A program made the position numbers and the translations under genes. From contig NW_005201080.1 in assembly GCF_000372725.1 (NCBI RefSeq), positions 70,872 to 134,871 on the forward strand: a stretch of DNA of 64,000 nt. Reading direction: 5' to 3'. Below are positions 48,690 to 59,862 of this stretch, one piece after another (position 1 is the stretch's first letter; every line of letters begins with the position of its first letter). The notes under the pieces were generated by a model. The model did no database searches. It was not told the DNA's origin and worked only from the letters and a program-made list of their open reading frames with translations. This DNA is from Emiliania huxleyi CCMP1516 (taxonomy: Eukaryota; Haptophyta; Isochrysidales; Noelaerhabdaceae).

Positions 48690-51600
48690 TTATTTATTTT
48701 TTATAGTGCCCAGTGTCGTGCCAAAAAGAAGACGCGGCGACCCGCTTGTGGCGGCGGCGCTCTGCCTTCTCGGAGCGTGCTGCTTCTGGTGCTTGGGAGT
48801 CGCTGCTCCGCGCCCGGAGCGTTTTTCTTTCTTTCTGCGGGGGGGGGGCGGGGCCGGGGGGCTGATGGCTGTTGCCACCCCGCAACAAATAGCTCTAGCA
48901 CTGGGATAAGGTGGTGGCGACAAGGGCGGCGACGAGGGCGGTAGCGTGGGCAGTGGCGGAGCGGGATCAGGATATGGCGGTAAGGGAGAGGGAGAGGTGG
49001 GTGGCTGTGGAGCCGACGGCATCACTAGCGGCGGGGGCGAGGGCGGCGGATGCAGTGGTGGGGGGGGAGACGGCGGCGGCGAGGGCGGCGGGGGCAACGG
49101 AGGGTTTGCTGGTGGCGTTGACGGGGGTGCCTCATCAAAGATGCATTCGGCATTGCCGGTGCCCGCAAAGAGCATATTCCGCCCATACCCAGCGGGTGAC
49201 GGCGGGTTGTTGCCGACGGTGAATGTCACGGTGAAGTTGGAGGTGCCGGCCGGGTATGTTAGGCATATGAACTTGGGCATCGTATAGCGGTATGGCTTGC
49301 CCACCAGCCGCGCCAGGATCGAGTTGCCCCCTGGCGTGGTTGTGCTGGGATACACACCCGCCTCATCGCTGCCGTCAGTGCTGCCAGGTTCACATGTGAT
49401 AATGTCCTGGATAGGCCCGGGGACGCCGGGTCCACGAGCCTCGCCAGAAACACCCGAGGGTGGACAAAGATTGTAGTCGGCGCAACGGCCACTCGCTTCC
49501 CAGGGCCCTGCGCTGATGTCGCCGTCAAGCAGCAAGACGTCGGACCACGAGCGAGGGTTGTCCTTGCCAATACCCTTGGCGAGCGCGCGCACCGTGACGC
49601 AGCTGTCGGTGCTGTTGATCTCCATGTAGTCCTCCACAGCGATGTCGGTGCTGTTGCAGATGTAGTCGGCCACGCGTGCGGGCAGCCCCAGTCGATCGGC
49701 AGGCTTCTTCCCCTGATGGAAGAAGCTCGAGACGCCGCAAGCATGAAGCGTCTCCGCGAGAACCTCGACCCCATCAATCGTCGTGCCCGTGTCCATGTCG
49801 AAGAAGCACATGTCGTAAGGATACGGGATCTGAGTCTCCTTGCCGGTGACTGAATCCTCGAATGCGAAGCGCATCGCAAGCGACTGGCTCGCGGCAAGGG
49901 AAATCTGTGCAAAGGTATCACCGTCGCTGCGTCCATTCTGCGCGCTCGACCATGGCATGTACTCAGTGGTATTTCTGATGACGAGGTCGAGCACGTGGGC
50001 CTCGGTGGAGTCACCCTGGAAGAGCTTCCCGACCTGTCGCAGGCGCATCTCGTGTTGAGCGCTGTCGAGCACCGTGCTGCTGCATTGGCATCCGCAGCCG
50101 CAGGGGCAGCCATCGGGCTTGTGGGTGTCCCAGCTAATTTCTCCAGTGCATATAGTGTCGTCTCCGCCCTTGAAGCCGCCGAGCATGTTGGTGTCGTTGG
50201 TGGGATTGGTGTCTTCGAAGTTCAGCTCGAGGCCATGGAGAGTGCAAATGGGCGGCGGCAGTGAGGGTGGTGGCAAAGGCGGCGGGGACGATGGCGGCGG
50301 TGGCGATGGCGGCGGCGGTGAAGGCGGCGGCGGTGACGGTGGTGGGGGCGATGGAGGTGGTGGCGATGGCGGCGGCGGTGACGGGGGTGGCGGCGACGGC
50401 GGGGGCGGCAATGGCGGCGGCGGCGATGGCGGGGGCGGAGAGGGTGGCGGCGGAGAGGGTGGCGGTGGCGAGGGTGGTGGTGGCGAGGGTGGTGGCGGAG
50501 ACGGAGGTGGCGGTGAGGGCGGCGGCGGAGAGGGCGGCGGTGGTGAGGGCGGCGGCNNNNNNNNNNNNNNNNNNNNNNNNNNNNNNNNNNNNNNNNNNNN
50601 NNNNNNNNNNNNNNNNNNNNNNNNNNNNNNNNNNNNNNNNNNNNNNNNNNNNNNNNNNNNNNNNNNNNNNNNNNNNNNNNNNNNNNNNNNNNNNNNNNNN
50701 NNNNNNNNNNNNNNNNNNNNNNNNNNNNNNNNNNNNNNNNNNNNNNNNNNNNNNNNNNNNNNNNNNNNNNNNNNNNNNNNNNNNNNNNNNNNNNNNNNNN
50801 NNNNNNNNNNNNNNNNNNNNNNNNNNNNNNNNNNNNNNNNNNNNNNNNNNNNNNNNNNNNNNNNNNNNNNNNNNNNNNNNNNNNNNNNNNNNNNNNNNNN
50901 NNNNNNNNNNNNNNNNNNNNNNNNNNNNNNNNNNNNNNNNNNNNNNNNNNNNNNNNNNNNNNNNNNNNNNNNNNNNNNNNNNNNNNNNNNNNNNNNNNNN
51001 NNNNNNNNNNNNNNNNNNNNNNNNNNNNNNNNNNNNNNNNNNNNNNNNNNNNNNNNNNNNNNNNNNNNNNNNNNNNNNNNNNNNNNNNNNNNNNNNNNNN
51101 NNNNNNNNNNNNNNNNNNNNNNNNNNNNNNNNNNNNNNNNNNNNNNNNNNNNNNNNNNNNNNNNNNNNNNNNNNNNNNNNNNNNNNNNNNNNNNNNNNNN
51201 NNNNNNNNNNNNNNNNNNNNGATGGTGGCGGGATGGGCGGCGGCGGCGAGGGCGGCGGCGGCGAGGGAGGCGGCGGGGAGGGCGGCGGCGGGGAGGGTGG
51301 GGGCGGAGAGGGTGGCGGTGGCGAAGGAGGCGGCGGCGAGGGTGGCGGCGGCGAGGGCGGCGGCGGCGAGGGTGGTGGTGGCGAGGGCGGCGGCGGCGAG
51401 GGTGGCGGCGGGGAGGGCGGCGGCGGCGAGGGTGGGGGCGGAGAGGGTGGCGGTGGCGAGGGCGGCGGCGGCGAGGGTGGCGGCGGCGAGGGCGGCGGCG
51501 GCGAGGGTGGTGGTGGCGAGGGCGGCGGCGGCGAGGGAGGCGGCGGCAAGGGTGGCGGGGGCGAAGGCGGGGGGGGGCTGGGTGGCGGAGGTGATGGGGG

Positions 51601-53139
51601 TGGCAAAGGCGGCTGAGAGGGAGGTGGAGGAGAGGGTGGCGGCCCGATGCATGCTGTGGCGAGCCCCGTTCCCGCAAAGAGAAACGCACGGCCGTAGCCA
51701 GGATCAGAGCCTGGGTTGGGACCGACCTTGTACGTGACGTTGAACTCGCCCGTGTTCTTGGGGTATGTGACGCAGACGAATTTGGGCATGGTGTAGCGAT
51801 AGGGACGCCATACCAGCCTGTCCGCAACCCCGGAAGATGACGGGTAGACGCCAGCCCCGGGGATCGTTTCCTCTTTGGAGCTACAGGTGAGGATGTCCGG
51901 CACGACGCCTGGTGAGCGCTCAAAGCCCGACGTGACCGTCCCATCCGCGGCGTCACCACATGAGGTCGTGCCATCGTCGTCGATTTCGAGCTGATCACAT
52001 GTAAAGTTGGGGCATGTGTCGTAGGACGCGCACAGTCCTGCGCAGTCGCCGTCGTCGCATGAGGGGAAATTCATCAGCACCTCTGAGAACAGGCGGGGGT
52101 TGTCACTGCCAACGCCCTCCTTTTTAGCCACTACTCTGACGCAATCGGTCCCGCCGTCGATCGCGCCTTCTGTGACGTCCATGTAGTCCGTGGTGTCAAT
52201 TTCATCGCACAGAAACTTCGTCACCGGATTCTCCGAGTTGGGCTTCCTCCCGTGCATAAAGTAGCCGCCATAGGAGGTGCTTGTGTCGATGCCGCAAGTG
52301 GTGAACGTCTCCCCGAGGTTGGGGTCCGAGGGGTTTGACTGCGGGCCCGTGTCAAAGTCAAAGAAGCAGAAGTCGTATGCTGCGAGGGCACGGGCTAAGA
52401 GCGTTGGGCGGTGGGCAGGCGAGGGCTAAGAGAATGGCAGGGAGGGCAGGAGCGCACAGTAGGGAACTTCCACCGCCGGCGGATCACAATCTGCTCCGGT
52501 TGGGCACGCATAGTCGTTGGCGATCAGCCGGTACAGGAAGGTGGCATTCTGGTCGGCGGCCAGGCTGACCTGCGCAAACGTCTGATTGGTCCCACGGCCG
52601 GTTTGGTCACTAGCCCACGGCATGTAATAGGTTGTGTTCTTGACCATCAGGTCCAGGATCGTGGCAGCAGCTCCGGTGCCGTCGTAGAGTCGACCGACCT
52701 TGCGCAACCGCAGCATGGCTCCGCCCTGCTCGACAGCGGCAGGATCCGGATTGTTGCATTGGCAGCCACAGCCGCACGGGCAGCCGCCTTCCGGTGCTGG
52801 CGTGCCCCAGGGGAGTTTGCCGGTGCAGTTGGCAGCATCCGTGAAATCGGTTGAAACCTGCCCTGGAAATCCACCCAGGAGGTTGGTGTCCCCGGAGATA
52901 TCATCCGTCGAGAAGTCGAGCACCAGCCCGATTGGGTTGAGGGCACCCGTGCAGCTCTCCACTTCGCCAATGCTGCCGACTTCCGACACGCCAATGCTGC
53001 CCTCGGTCAGAGATTTGACCGGCAGAGATCGATGAAGCAGCAACAGCAACAGCGCCTGCGCACAGAACGCCTGTGCCCGCCGCCGGTGTGGTGCAGGTGC
53101 CGTCATAAGCGACACGGAGCGACCACTCAGCGCATACAC
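48690..53139 (-). CDS. Two-domain secreted glycoprotein with SPPPP linkers (pherophorin/extensin-like architecture)
   Basis: A signal peptide (AFCAQALLLLLLHRSLPVKS) starts exon 1 (53139-52458). The intron 52380-52457 joins VPYS to YDFCFFDFDTG. Two homologous globular domains of about 330 residues follow (53000-51650 and 50250-49130), each with GDTNLLGGF/NDTNMLGGF, CPCGCGCQC, RLRKVGRLYDG/RLRQVGKLFQG, NTTYYMPW/NTTEYMPW, CFFDFDTG/CFFDMDTG, YRYTMPKFVCVTYP/YRYTMPKFICLTYP and YGR..LFAGTG. A long SPPPP tract joins them, interrupted by the N gap, and a Pro-rich tail follows domain 2. Many NxT/S sequons. SPPPP tracts are typical of hydroxyproline-rich algal wall proteins; the repeated domain itself I do not recognise. 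Frames on the two sides of the gap differ, so the gap length decides continuity. The last 60 codons (KKEKRSGRG onwards) overlap repeats and may not be coding. Confidence 0.75.
50557..51220. other. Assembly gap (664 N) in the SPPPP linker
   Basis: Unknown bases inside a CCGCCACCGT-type tandem repeat, a place where assemblers collapse. Confidence 0.98.
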
Positions 53140-54277
53140 ATATGGGGCGACGGTTCGAGTTGGGCTCGCTCGCCGACGTTTCGGATTTACTTCACGGGCC
53201 TTTGGCTGCTGAGTTTGTGTCGAGCCCTCGCTCGGACGGGGGCTGTAAAGTAGTGTAAGACCTCCTGGGTCCGTCTCAATTCTCGTACCCTCCCTCTCGC
53301 CCTATGCGAGCTTCTTGTTTCTGATCAACCTATCTATCTGTATCTGTCTGTATCTGTCTGTATCGATCAATCAACCTATATCTGAGAGAGAGTTTGTTAT
53401 ATCTGTGTACGTGGCTCGACGAACATAGTACCCTGAGGTGGACTGCCTGCTTGTGTCCTGACTGGTTCTCTGGTGAGTCCCACAGACTCCGCTGTGAACT
53501 GGAGCTCGCGGAGGAGCTTCCGCGTTGGCCGTTGCTCCGGTCTTGGTTGGTTTGCACTTGGGTTGGGAAGATATAAGAGCAGCTTTGTTATGAAGAAAAG
53601 AAAACACGTTGCAGGGGTTGCTCATGCTGGAGAAGAGCAAACGGCGCATGCCTGGCCCTGTCCTTGTCATTCACAATGCCTCGAAGCTGGCCTCAGTTGA
53701 TAGAGGGCAACCTAACGGACCCAGCCTGACCTCGCTGGCTCACTCGCTCGAATTTCCTCCGCCTTGACCGACAACCGCATCTCAAGCCACCAGACTTGTG
53801 CTCCTTCAACCGGCAGCGGCACCCTGCCACCCTGCGTGCATGAGACCGCCCCATCCACAAGAGCAGTTTTCCGCCACGAACGAGTTTCGGACTCTTTTCT
53901 TTCAGACTGGTGCTGTGTGTGCGGTCTGTGCGCAGTCGGTGTGGTGTGGTCATGGCGTGCGCGTGGCGTCTGTGGCGAGGGCGTACTCGTCCGCCCACAC
54001 AGTGAGAGGGGGGGGGGGACGGGTGGTGCACGGGTCTCGGGTGTGTGCCGCGTGCGTGTGTGTGCGGGTGTGTCCACTGTGTCCGTCGTCCGTGTGTCAG
54101 AATGTGGGGTGGATCGACGACGGAGGATGGAACACATGTATAACTCTTTTGCAGTGATGTCCGGTTTTTGTGTGCGTAGGAGCGTAGCGCATAGCGCACT
54201 CGGCACGCCGACGTGCGTGTGTCAGCCGCATGAACCCAAAGAAAGAGAGACGAATACTGAGAGTCGCCATGGCGGCG
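53140..54277. other. Intergenic stretch, simple repeats
   Basis: CTGTATCTGTCTGTATC repeats at 53335-53370 and GTGT-rich DNA at 53900-54110. No supported gene. Confidence 0.5.
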
Positions 54278-55009
54278 CTAGAGCCAGACGGCGAAGCTGT
54301 AGGACAGCGTGACGGCAGCGCCGACCGCGTCGACGACGTCGATGAGCGGAGCGGACGCGTCGGGCGGCGTCATCCCGTGGTGGCCCGCGAAGGAGAGCTT
54401 CACGAGCGGGATGAGGATGCAGTTGGCGGCGTAGAGCATCGAGGCCATGTTCCAGTAGTTGTTGGCCTCGATCGTCCGCGTCACGATGTTACCCCTCTCC
54501 GAGTGCTTGAAGTAGTGCCCACGCAGCGCCATGTACGCAAACGCGACTCCGTTGTGTAGCGTGCTCACCGCGAGGTTGGCGCGCCCGAACGGGCCGGCGC
54601 TGGCGGTGACGTACACGAGCCACTGCATCGTAACGTGATCCGTGTAGTGGTCGAGCAGGTCGCCGAACTGGCTACACCTGTGCAGCACAGTGCGCGGCAG
54701 GGCGGGCCTGTCGATGAGGGGCACTCGTGACAGTGACGCATGACTCCACTTTGGCGACGGCTGTGCGTGTATGGGCTGTGCGTGTATGTTGAGGGCGCAC
54801 ATGTTGAGGTAGCGCGCGCACGGGCCGTCGAGGTAGTCGAGGAAGAGGCTGACGAAGCAAAACCAGACGGCGTCGGATCCTGCCGGATCGGCCGCATGCA
54901 TCGCCGCGCACAGCGTCGCCACGCGCACGTAGCCAATTAGGTTGGGCGGCCACAGCACCATCGGGAGGCGGCGAGCATCACTCTTCGACTGAGAGCGGGT
55001 CGTCGGCAT
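54278..55009 (-). CDS. CDIPT: CDP-alcohol phosphatidyltransferase, phosphatidylinositol-synthase-like
   Basis: Two exons (55009-54801, 54677-54278), 202 residues, similar in size to PI synthase (about 213). The intron 54678-54800 splits the family signature; splicing gives DGPCARYLNMCSQFGDLLDHYTD, which fits D-G-x2-A-R-x8-G-x3-D-x3-D exactly. WPPNLIGYVRV near the N-terminus is typical of PI synthases. Four to six hydrophobic helices are visible. The reaction would be CDP-diacylglycerol plus an alcohol, probably inositol, in the ER. I start at MPTTRSQSKSD (55009); an in-frame Met at 55126 lies inside a dispersed repeat and gives an unlikely Lys-rich leader. The second half (HYFKHSERGNIVTRTIEANN) is diverged, so another CDP-alcohol enzyme is possible. 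Confidence 0.8.
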   Translation of the reverse strand: MPTTRSQSKSDARRLPMVLWPPNLIGYVRVATLCAAMHAADPAGSDAVWFCFVSLFLDYLDGPCARYLNMCALNIHAQPIHAQPSPKWSHASLSRVPLIDRPALPRTVLHRCSQFGDLLDHYTDHVTMQWLVYVTASAGPFGRANLAVSTLHNGVAFAYMALRGHYFKHSERGNIVTRTIEANNYWNMASMLYAANCILIPLVKLSFAGHHGMTPPDASAPLIDVVDAVGAAVTLSYSFAVWL

Positions 55010-55043
55010 GCGGCTGTATCGTCGTCGTGGTGTGCCTGTGTGT

Positions 55044-55116
55044 GTGAGTGCCAGTGCGCGCCAGTCTCGTGCCCAGGATTGAGCGCGCGGCTTTTTCTTC
55101 TTTTTCGGGTGCCTTT
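55044..55116 (+). repeat. Copy of the GTTAGTGCCAGTGCGCGCC repeat
   Basis: GTGTGAGTGCCAGTGCGCGC, CTCGTGCCCAG, then a TTTTTCTTCTTTTTC end. It starts 35 bp upstream of the PI-synthase-like start, opposite to that gene's direction. Confidence 0.7.
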
Positions 55117-56451
55117 TTGAGCTCACACATAATCACAGCGGGAAGTTCCCTGTGTTCGAGACGTGAGGGGTGTAGGGTAGGGTAGCATCGCTGGATATCT
55201 TTACCAACCCCCTACCCCCCTACCCCCTCCTTCCTTTTGCGGTTTGGGCGTTTAACGACGTCTCTAGTGGGCAGCCACACCGCCCTCACCGCCGCGAGTT
55301 CTTTCCTGGGATCGCTTGTCATGTGAGAGAGTGCGTTAGGTAGGTGATCTGTGATCTGTGAGGGTCCGCCCGCAGGCGCATTTTGTATACCGAGGCGGTG
55401 CCCAGTGCCGAACCTGTCGGACCTTAAGACAGCGTTGTAAATCCCTGGGCGAGGGTGGTGGAGAGGTAGGTAGGAAGGTGAAGAACAGCCAGGCTCGGAC
55501 TGGACACCAACGCGGTATGGCGTATGGGTGGACGCGGGACAGATGATGACGGCACGCACGAGCGACACACAGACACAAACAGGCTCACAAGACACACAGC
55601 CAGCGGGCTGCCACACACCCTGAGTAGGCGTACACATAACTCAGGGCCACATCCTCCCTGTCGCCCCCCCCCGCACTCCAAGGTGCCAAAGGAACAAAAA
55701 AGGGCACAACAAACAACAGACGACAGGGAGTGGAGTGCGTCGTGTTACGAGAGACGTTACGGGAGCTTCGGAGGTTGGAGCGGAGCGAGCGTGACCTAAC
55801 CTGCGCGAGGAGAGCTCGATAAACTCGAGGGGCCAAAATATCGGCCGCGAGGAAGGCACAGCTGCGACGAAACGCGAGAGAAGCCGCGAGAGCAAGGGGG
55901 TCCAAGGGATCACCACCGAGCCCGCGGCGGCGTCGCAGGCGCGCGCTCACCGCGTTAGTCGCACTTGGAGCACTTGGAGGGCAGTCATCAGCCTCACATC
56001 CAGGGCCGGGGAGCTAAGAAGCGCACCCAGCGGGCCGGATGATCGGGATCGGGTTGCGGGCAAGAGAGCCCTAGCCCTGGGGGGTGCGCGTTCGCAGGGC
56101 CATAACACGGGTCTCCGAGGGTTGGCCCCGCGTACCGGGTTTCCCCTTAACTGCAGGAACGCGCCCTCTACTCGGAGCTAGTGGACACGACACTAGCTAC
56201 TGATACGAGAATACGTACCGCCCCCACGCAACTACTCGAAGATAATACGAGAATACGCAGCTGCGAGGCACCTATAAAGAAAAACAGCATGCTAAATTTC
56301 GGCGGCTAAAAAGCAAAGGACGGGCGCTTTTGATCGGCAAAGCAAAGTTGGAGTAACGGCGCCGCGTTCGCAATGAAGTCGCCTGTCGAGCAGCTTCCGC
56401 GGCGCGCATGCGCCGCGGGGTGGACCGACAGCCCTTGGAGCACTTGGAGTG
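55117..56451. other. Intergenic stretch
   Basis: No supported gene. A 25-30 bp block (GTAGGTGATCTGTGATCTGT, 55339) recurs at 61071. GCACTTGGAGCACTTGGAG-type words occur at 55965 and 56433. Confidence 0.5.
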
Positions 56452-56545
56452 CAAAAAGAAAAGAAAAGAAAACATACAACCCAAGGGAGGGATGGGAGAA
56501 CGGCACGCCGCCACCACACAGGGATTTTTTAAGGAGAGGAGTGTG
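56452..56545 (+). repeat. Gene-proximal repeat (GGGATGGGAGGACGGCAC family)
   Basis: AAAAGAAAAGAAAACATACA, then CCCAAGGGAGGGATGGGAGA, GGCACGCCGCCACCACACAG and TTTTTTAAGGAGAGGAG. It lies 124 bp upstream of ESS2, same direction. Confidence 0.85.
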
Positions 56546-56593
56546 TTGGAGTGCAGTCGGTAACCTCACGCCTGGCTGCTTTCTCTTTCCAGG

Positions 56594-56668
56594 TGTTAGT
56601 GCCAGTGCGCGCCAGTCCCGTGCCCAGTGTTGTGCCAGGGAGTTTCCTTGTAAGATTCTCTTTCCAAA
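56594..56668 (+). repeat. Copy of the GTTAGTGCCAGTGCGCGCC repeat
   Basis: It follows CTTTCTCTTTCCAG and runs to the start codon of ESS2: GTGTTAGTGCCAGTGCGCGC, GTGCCCAGTGTTGTGCCAGG. It would form the 5' leader of that mRNA. Confidence 0.85.
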
Positions 56669-58822
56669 ATGGAGTCCGCGGCGTCATCGTTCCAGCGGAC
56701 GCTCGTCGCGCGCGCCTCCGCCGCACGCGACGCGCAGCTGACGCGGGCGGCAAAGCGCAAGCGCGTGCTCGACGAGGACGAGTTCGTCGCGGCACTCGAC
56801 CGGATCATTGAGCGCGACTACTTTCCGGGCCTGCCTCTGCTGCGGGCGCAGCACGAGCTGCTGCTCGCCATCGAGGCGGACGACCCTGAGCGCGCGCGCC
56901 GCGCCTACGCCATGGTCGGTGCAGCCACGCCTGCAGCGCACAGCTCGCGCCGCGAGGAGCGGCCGCCGACCCGCGGGCAGCGGTCCGAGTGGGATGAGAC
57001 GCCGCGGCGCGCCGGCGACGGCAAGGCGAGGCAGAAGCGGCCCGCCGGCGCTGCGGGCCCGCCGGGCGACGCCTCCCGCACCTCGAGCAGCAGCGCCGTT
57101 GCTGCCGGCGGTGGCTGTGGCGGCGGTCTCGACGCCTTTCTGGCGAGCCACACGTCGGAGGACAACGCCTCGTTTGGGCTCCTGCTGGAGCGGGACCAGG
57201 CGGAGCGGCGGAGGCGCTACTGGTGGGCGCAGGACGCGCCCGAGGGACTCGCGCAGCAAGTGCGCGCGCAGCTGACCGACGGCGCGCCGCCGCCGCCAAA
57301 GTTGCTCGAGGACTTTCCCGAGCTGCGCGGGCTCGAGGTGGCGGCGGCGCTCAAGGGCCCGTCGCAGAGCAAGCACGCGCGCAAGCTGGCGGCCTCGACC
57401 GCCGCCGACGCGCCGCCCACCTCGTCCACCCTCGTCCGCCTCCTCGCACACCCGGAGGAGGAGAGCGCGAAGGCGGAGGTAGCCGGCGCTGCGCGAGGGG
57501 CGGACAGGCAGGCGGGCAGAGGGGAGGCGGGCAGAGGGGCGGCGGGCAGAGGGGAGGTGGGCAGTGCTGGCCCGCCCGGCGCGGCGATTATGGCGGCGGG
57601 TTGGGTCGGGCGGGGAGACGAGCGGCGCATGACTGCGGTGGCCGCCTCCGGCGGCGGTGCGTTGGCGGTGGCCGATGGGCTCGCCGTCGCCGCCGCCGCC
57701 GCCACACAGCCTCCCGAGGCAGCTTTGGTGGCGTTTGCGGGCGGCGGGGCGGCGGCGGCTGTGGGCGGCCTCCCTTCGACGGGCGACCGGCGCGACTTTG
57801 TCTCGTCGACGTCCGCCGGGGCTCTGGACGCGTCTGCGCTGGCGGTGGTTCGGGCTGTGGTGCCCGAGCAGCCTCTGGCCCCGCCGCCGGCCGGCCCGCG
57901 CGCCCTCGCCGCGCCCGTCGAGCTCGAGCGCCCGTGGCACAAGCAGGGGGCCATCGACCGCGACGACCGTCCGGCGCGCCTCGAGACGGCACGCTTCTCG
58001 CACAAGACGGCTCTCTACCACGTGCCCGACGCGCACCCGACGCAGTTTGAGTACGCGGCGCACCTGCCCCCGCGGGAGACGGTCGCCCGCAACACGCGCT
58101 TCGCAGACGCCGCCGACGTGCTCGCGGCGGCGGCGAACGGCGGCGGCGGCGGCAGCACTGGCGGCGGCGGCGGCAGCGGCGGCGGCGGTCGTACCGAGGC
58201 GTATCCGCTCGTCTCCACTCCCGCGCCGAGCCTTGGGCCGGACGAGTCGCCGATGGTCACTTGGGGCGCGGTGCTGGGCACGCCTCTCCGCCTCGCCGAG
58301 GGAGGCGGCCACAACCCGTTCAAGGTGCCCGCATTGCCGCCCAAGGACGCGAAGGCACACGCGCTCGCGGGCAGTGCTCGGCGGCGTGCGCGGACCCCGG
58401 GCGCGAGCGCCCTCCCGGGGGGCGGCAGCAGCCGGGCCGCGCTGGCCGTCTCGTCCCCTCGATCCTGCGGCGGGCAGGCGGAGCTCTCTGCGGCGGGCCA
58501 CCGGCTAGCCCGTTCGCTCTCGAAGCAAGCCGTGCCCGACCCGAGCGGGCTGGGAGGCTCGGAGCTGCGCGCCTCGTACTCGTCCTTCACGCCGCGCCGC
58601 GAGACGCCAGGCAGGACGCCAGGCAGGACGCCCGGGCGCTCCTCCCGCCGCACTCCCGGCGGCGCCTCGGCTGCTCCCACCCCTCGCTCGTCGCGCCGGC
58701 CGTCCTCGGCCGCGGTGGTGCGCAGCAGCGTTCCGGGGACGCCAGCCGGAACAGCCGACGCTGCCGGCCCAGCGGCGACGGCAGGCTCGCGGTCGAGCAT
58801 CACGGATGGGCTTTTGGAATGA
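56669..58822 (+). CDS. ESS2: Splicing factor ESS2 (DGCR14 family)
   Basis: One frame of 717 residues. ESS2 is a nuclear protein of the late (C complex) spliceosome. Family landmarks: KRKRVLDEDEFVAALDRIIE, RDYFPGLPLLRAQHELLLAI (N-terminal helix), LDAFLASHTSEDNASFGLLL, ARNTRFADA, LVSTPAPSLGPDESPMVTWG, GTPLRL, LRASYSSFTPRRETPGRTP and the end SSITDGLLE. It is longer than human ESS2 (476 residues) because of Ala/Gly-rich low-complexity inserts (GRGEAGRGAAGRG near residue 290; poly-Gly near residue 490); some may be in-frame introns. Confidence 0.9.
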   Translation: MESAASSFQRTLVARASAARDAQLTRAAKRKRVLDEDEFVAALDRIIERDYFPGLPLLRAQHELLLAIEADDPERARRAYAMVGAATPAAHSSRREERPPTRGQRSEWDETPRRAGDGKARQKRPAGAAGPPGDASRTSSSSAVAAGGGCGGGLDAFLASHTSEDNASFGLLLERDQAERRRRYWWAQDAPEGLAQQVRAQLTDGAPPPPKLLEDFPELRGLEVAAALKGPSQSKHARKLAASTAADAPPTSSTLVRLLAHPEEESAKAEVAGAARGADRQAGRGEAGRGAAGRGEVGSAGPPGAAIMAAGWVGRGDERRMTAVAASGGGALAVADGLAVAAAAATQPPEAALVAFAGGGAAAAVGGLPSTGDRRDFVSSTSAGALDASALAVVRAVVPEQPLAPPPAGPRALAAPVELERPWHKQGAIDRDDRPARLETARFSHKTALYHVPDAHPTQFEYAAHLPPRETVARNTRFADAADVLAAAANGGGGGSTGGGGGSGGGGRTEAYPLVSTPAPSLGPDESPMVTWGAVLGTPLRLAEGGGHNPFKVPALPPKDAKAHALAGSARRRARTPGASALPGGGSSRAALAVSSPRSCGGQAELSAAGHRLARSLSKQAVPDPSGLGGSELRASYSSFTPRRETPGRTPGRTPGRSSRRTPGGASAAPTPRSSRRPSSAAVVRSSVPGTPAGTADAAGPAATAGSRSSITDGLLE

Positions 58823-59862
58823 ACGGCGACGACTGCTGCGCGGCCGAGACGAGAGCTGTCGTTCTCGCGTCGCGTTCGACTGCCACACTGAAGCACTGTG
58901 AGATAGTCCGACGTGCACACGTGTGTCCACGCTCCGTTGTTTCTAATGGTTGGGGGTAGTAGGGGTAGCTAGAGGGGTAGAGGGCTAGAGGGTTGCCCAC
59001 AAAACTTAGACCTGCTCTCGCAGCCGAGCGCTGAACTAAGCCCCCGGAAGGAAACGGGCTCTCAAACTTAGACGCTGGTGATCGGACTCACGAACTTAGA
59101 CGACACGAGGTGGCCAGTTCCGGGGGGGTCTCTGCAGGAAGCCCCCCCCCCCCCGCCCAGCCACAGCCCCCAGAGCCAGGCTGCCCGGTCCGGCCTGCGG
59201 TCTGCTAAATAAAAGTGTAAACCCTTGCACGACCCCATGGGTCAACAAGCTACAAGTGCCGTCGCCACTTGCCGCGCACGCCCTCCTCTCAGCCTCCGTG
59301 CGCCAAGGACCGGCGCACGCGCCCCCCCTTTTGGGAGGGTCCCCGGGTAATGTTATAAAGGTGTATCTTTGAAACGTCTAGTCAAGTGTATCTTCGGCTA
59401 TCACTCGAACTTTGGACAGCGATTTGGCCCAAAGAGGGGGCGTGCCGGTCCTTGCCGTGCGCAAGTTGCGACGCACGCCCGCCGCAGAGGCGAACAGGCG
59501 AAGAAAATTTTGAGGCAACCCTAATGATCACGGCCGACTTAGCCCGCATAAGAGGCTCCCGCCGATCTTAGACCGCGTACGCACCCGAGCGTGACCGGTC
59601 ACACTTAGACCCGTTAAGCCTCGAGGCTCAGAACTTAGCCTACTACCCAACCAGTTTTTTTGTTTTTCTTCAACACGCGTAGAGTCGGCATGGGCGTGTA
59701 CACTCGAGAGTTTCTTTTGACTAAACAGTACGCGGCTAACGCTCTGACATCTGTCCTCTGACTGAGAGTCCGACAGACCGTGTCACCAGTCACGGGAACT
59801 GACATGCGACAACCGCGTGTGTGAGAGCTACCGAGTACCGTACGCCTACGGGGTAGGCATCG
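58823..59862. other. Intergenic stretch with CTTAGAC words
   Basis: ACTTAGAC or ACTTAGA recurs about five times (59004, 59074, 59094, 59606, 59630). A poly-C run is at about 59143. No gene or RNA recognised. Confidence 0.5.

Noticed and set aside
50074-51616. Gly-rich proteins on the plus strand around the N gap
   Set aside because: They are the complement of the SPPPP tract; the minus frame has signal peptide, sequons and repeated domains.
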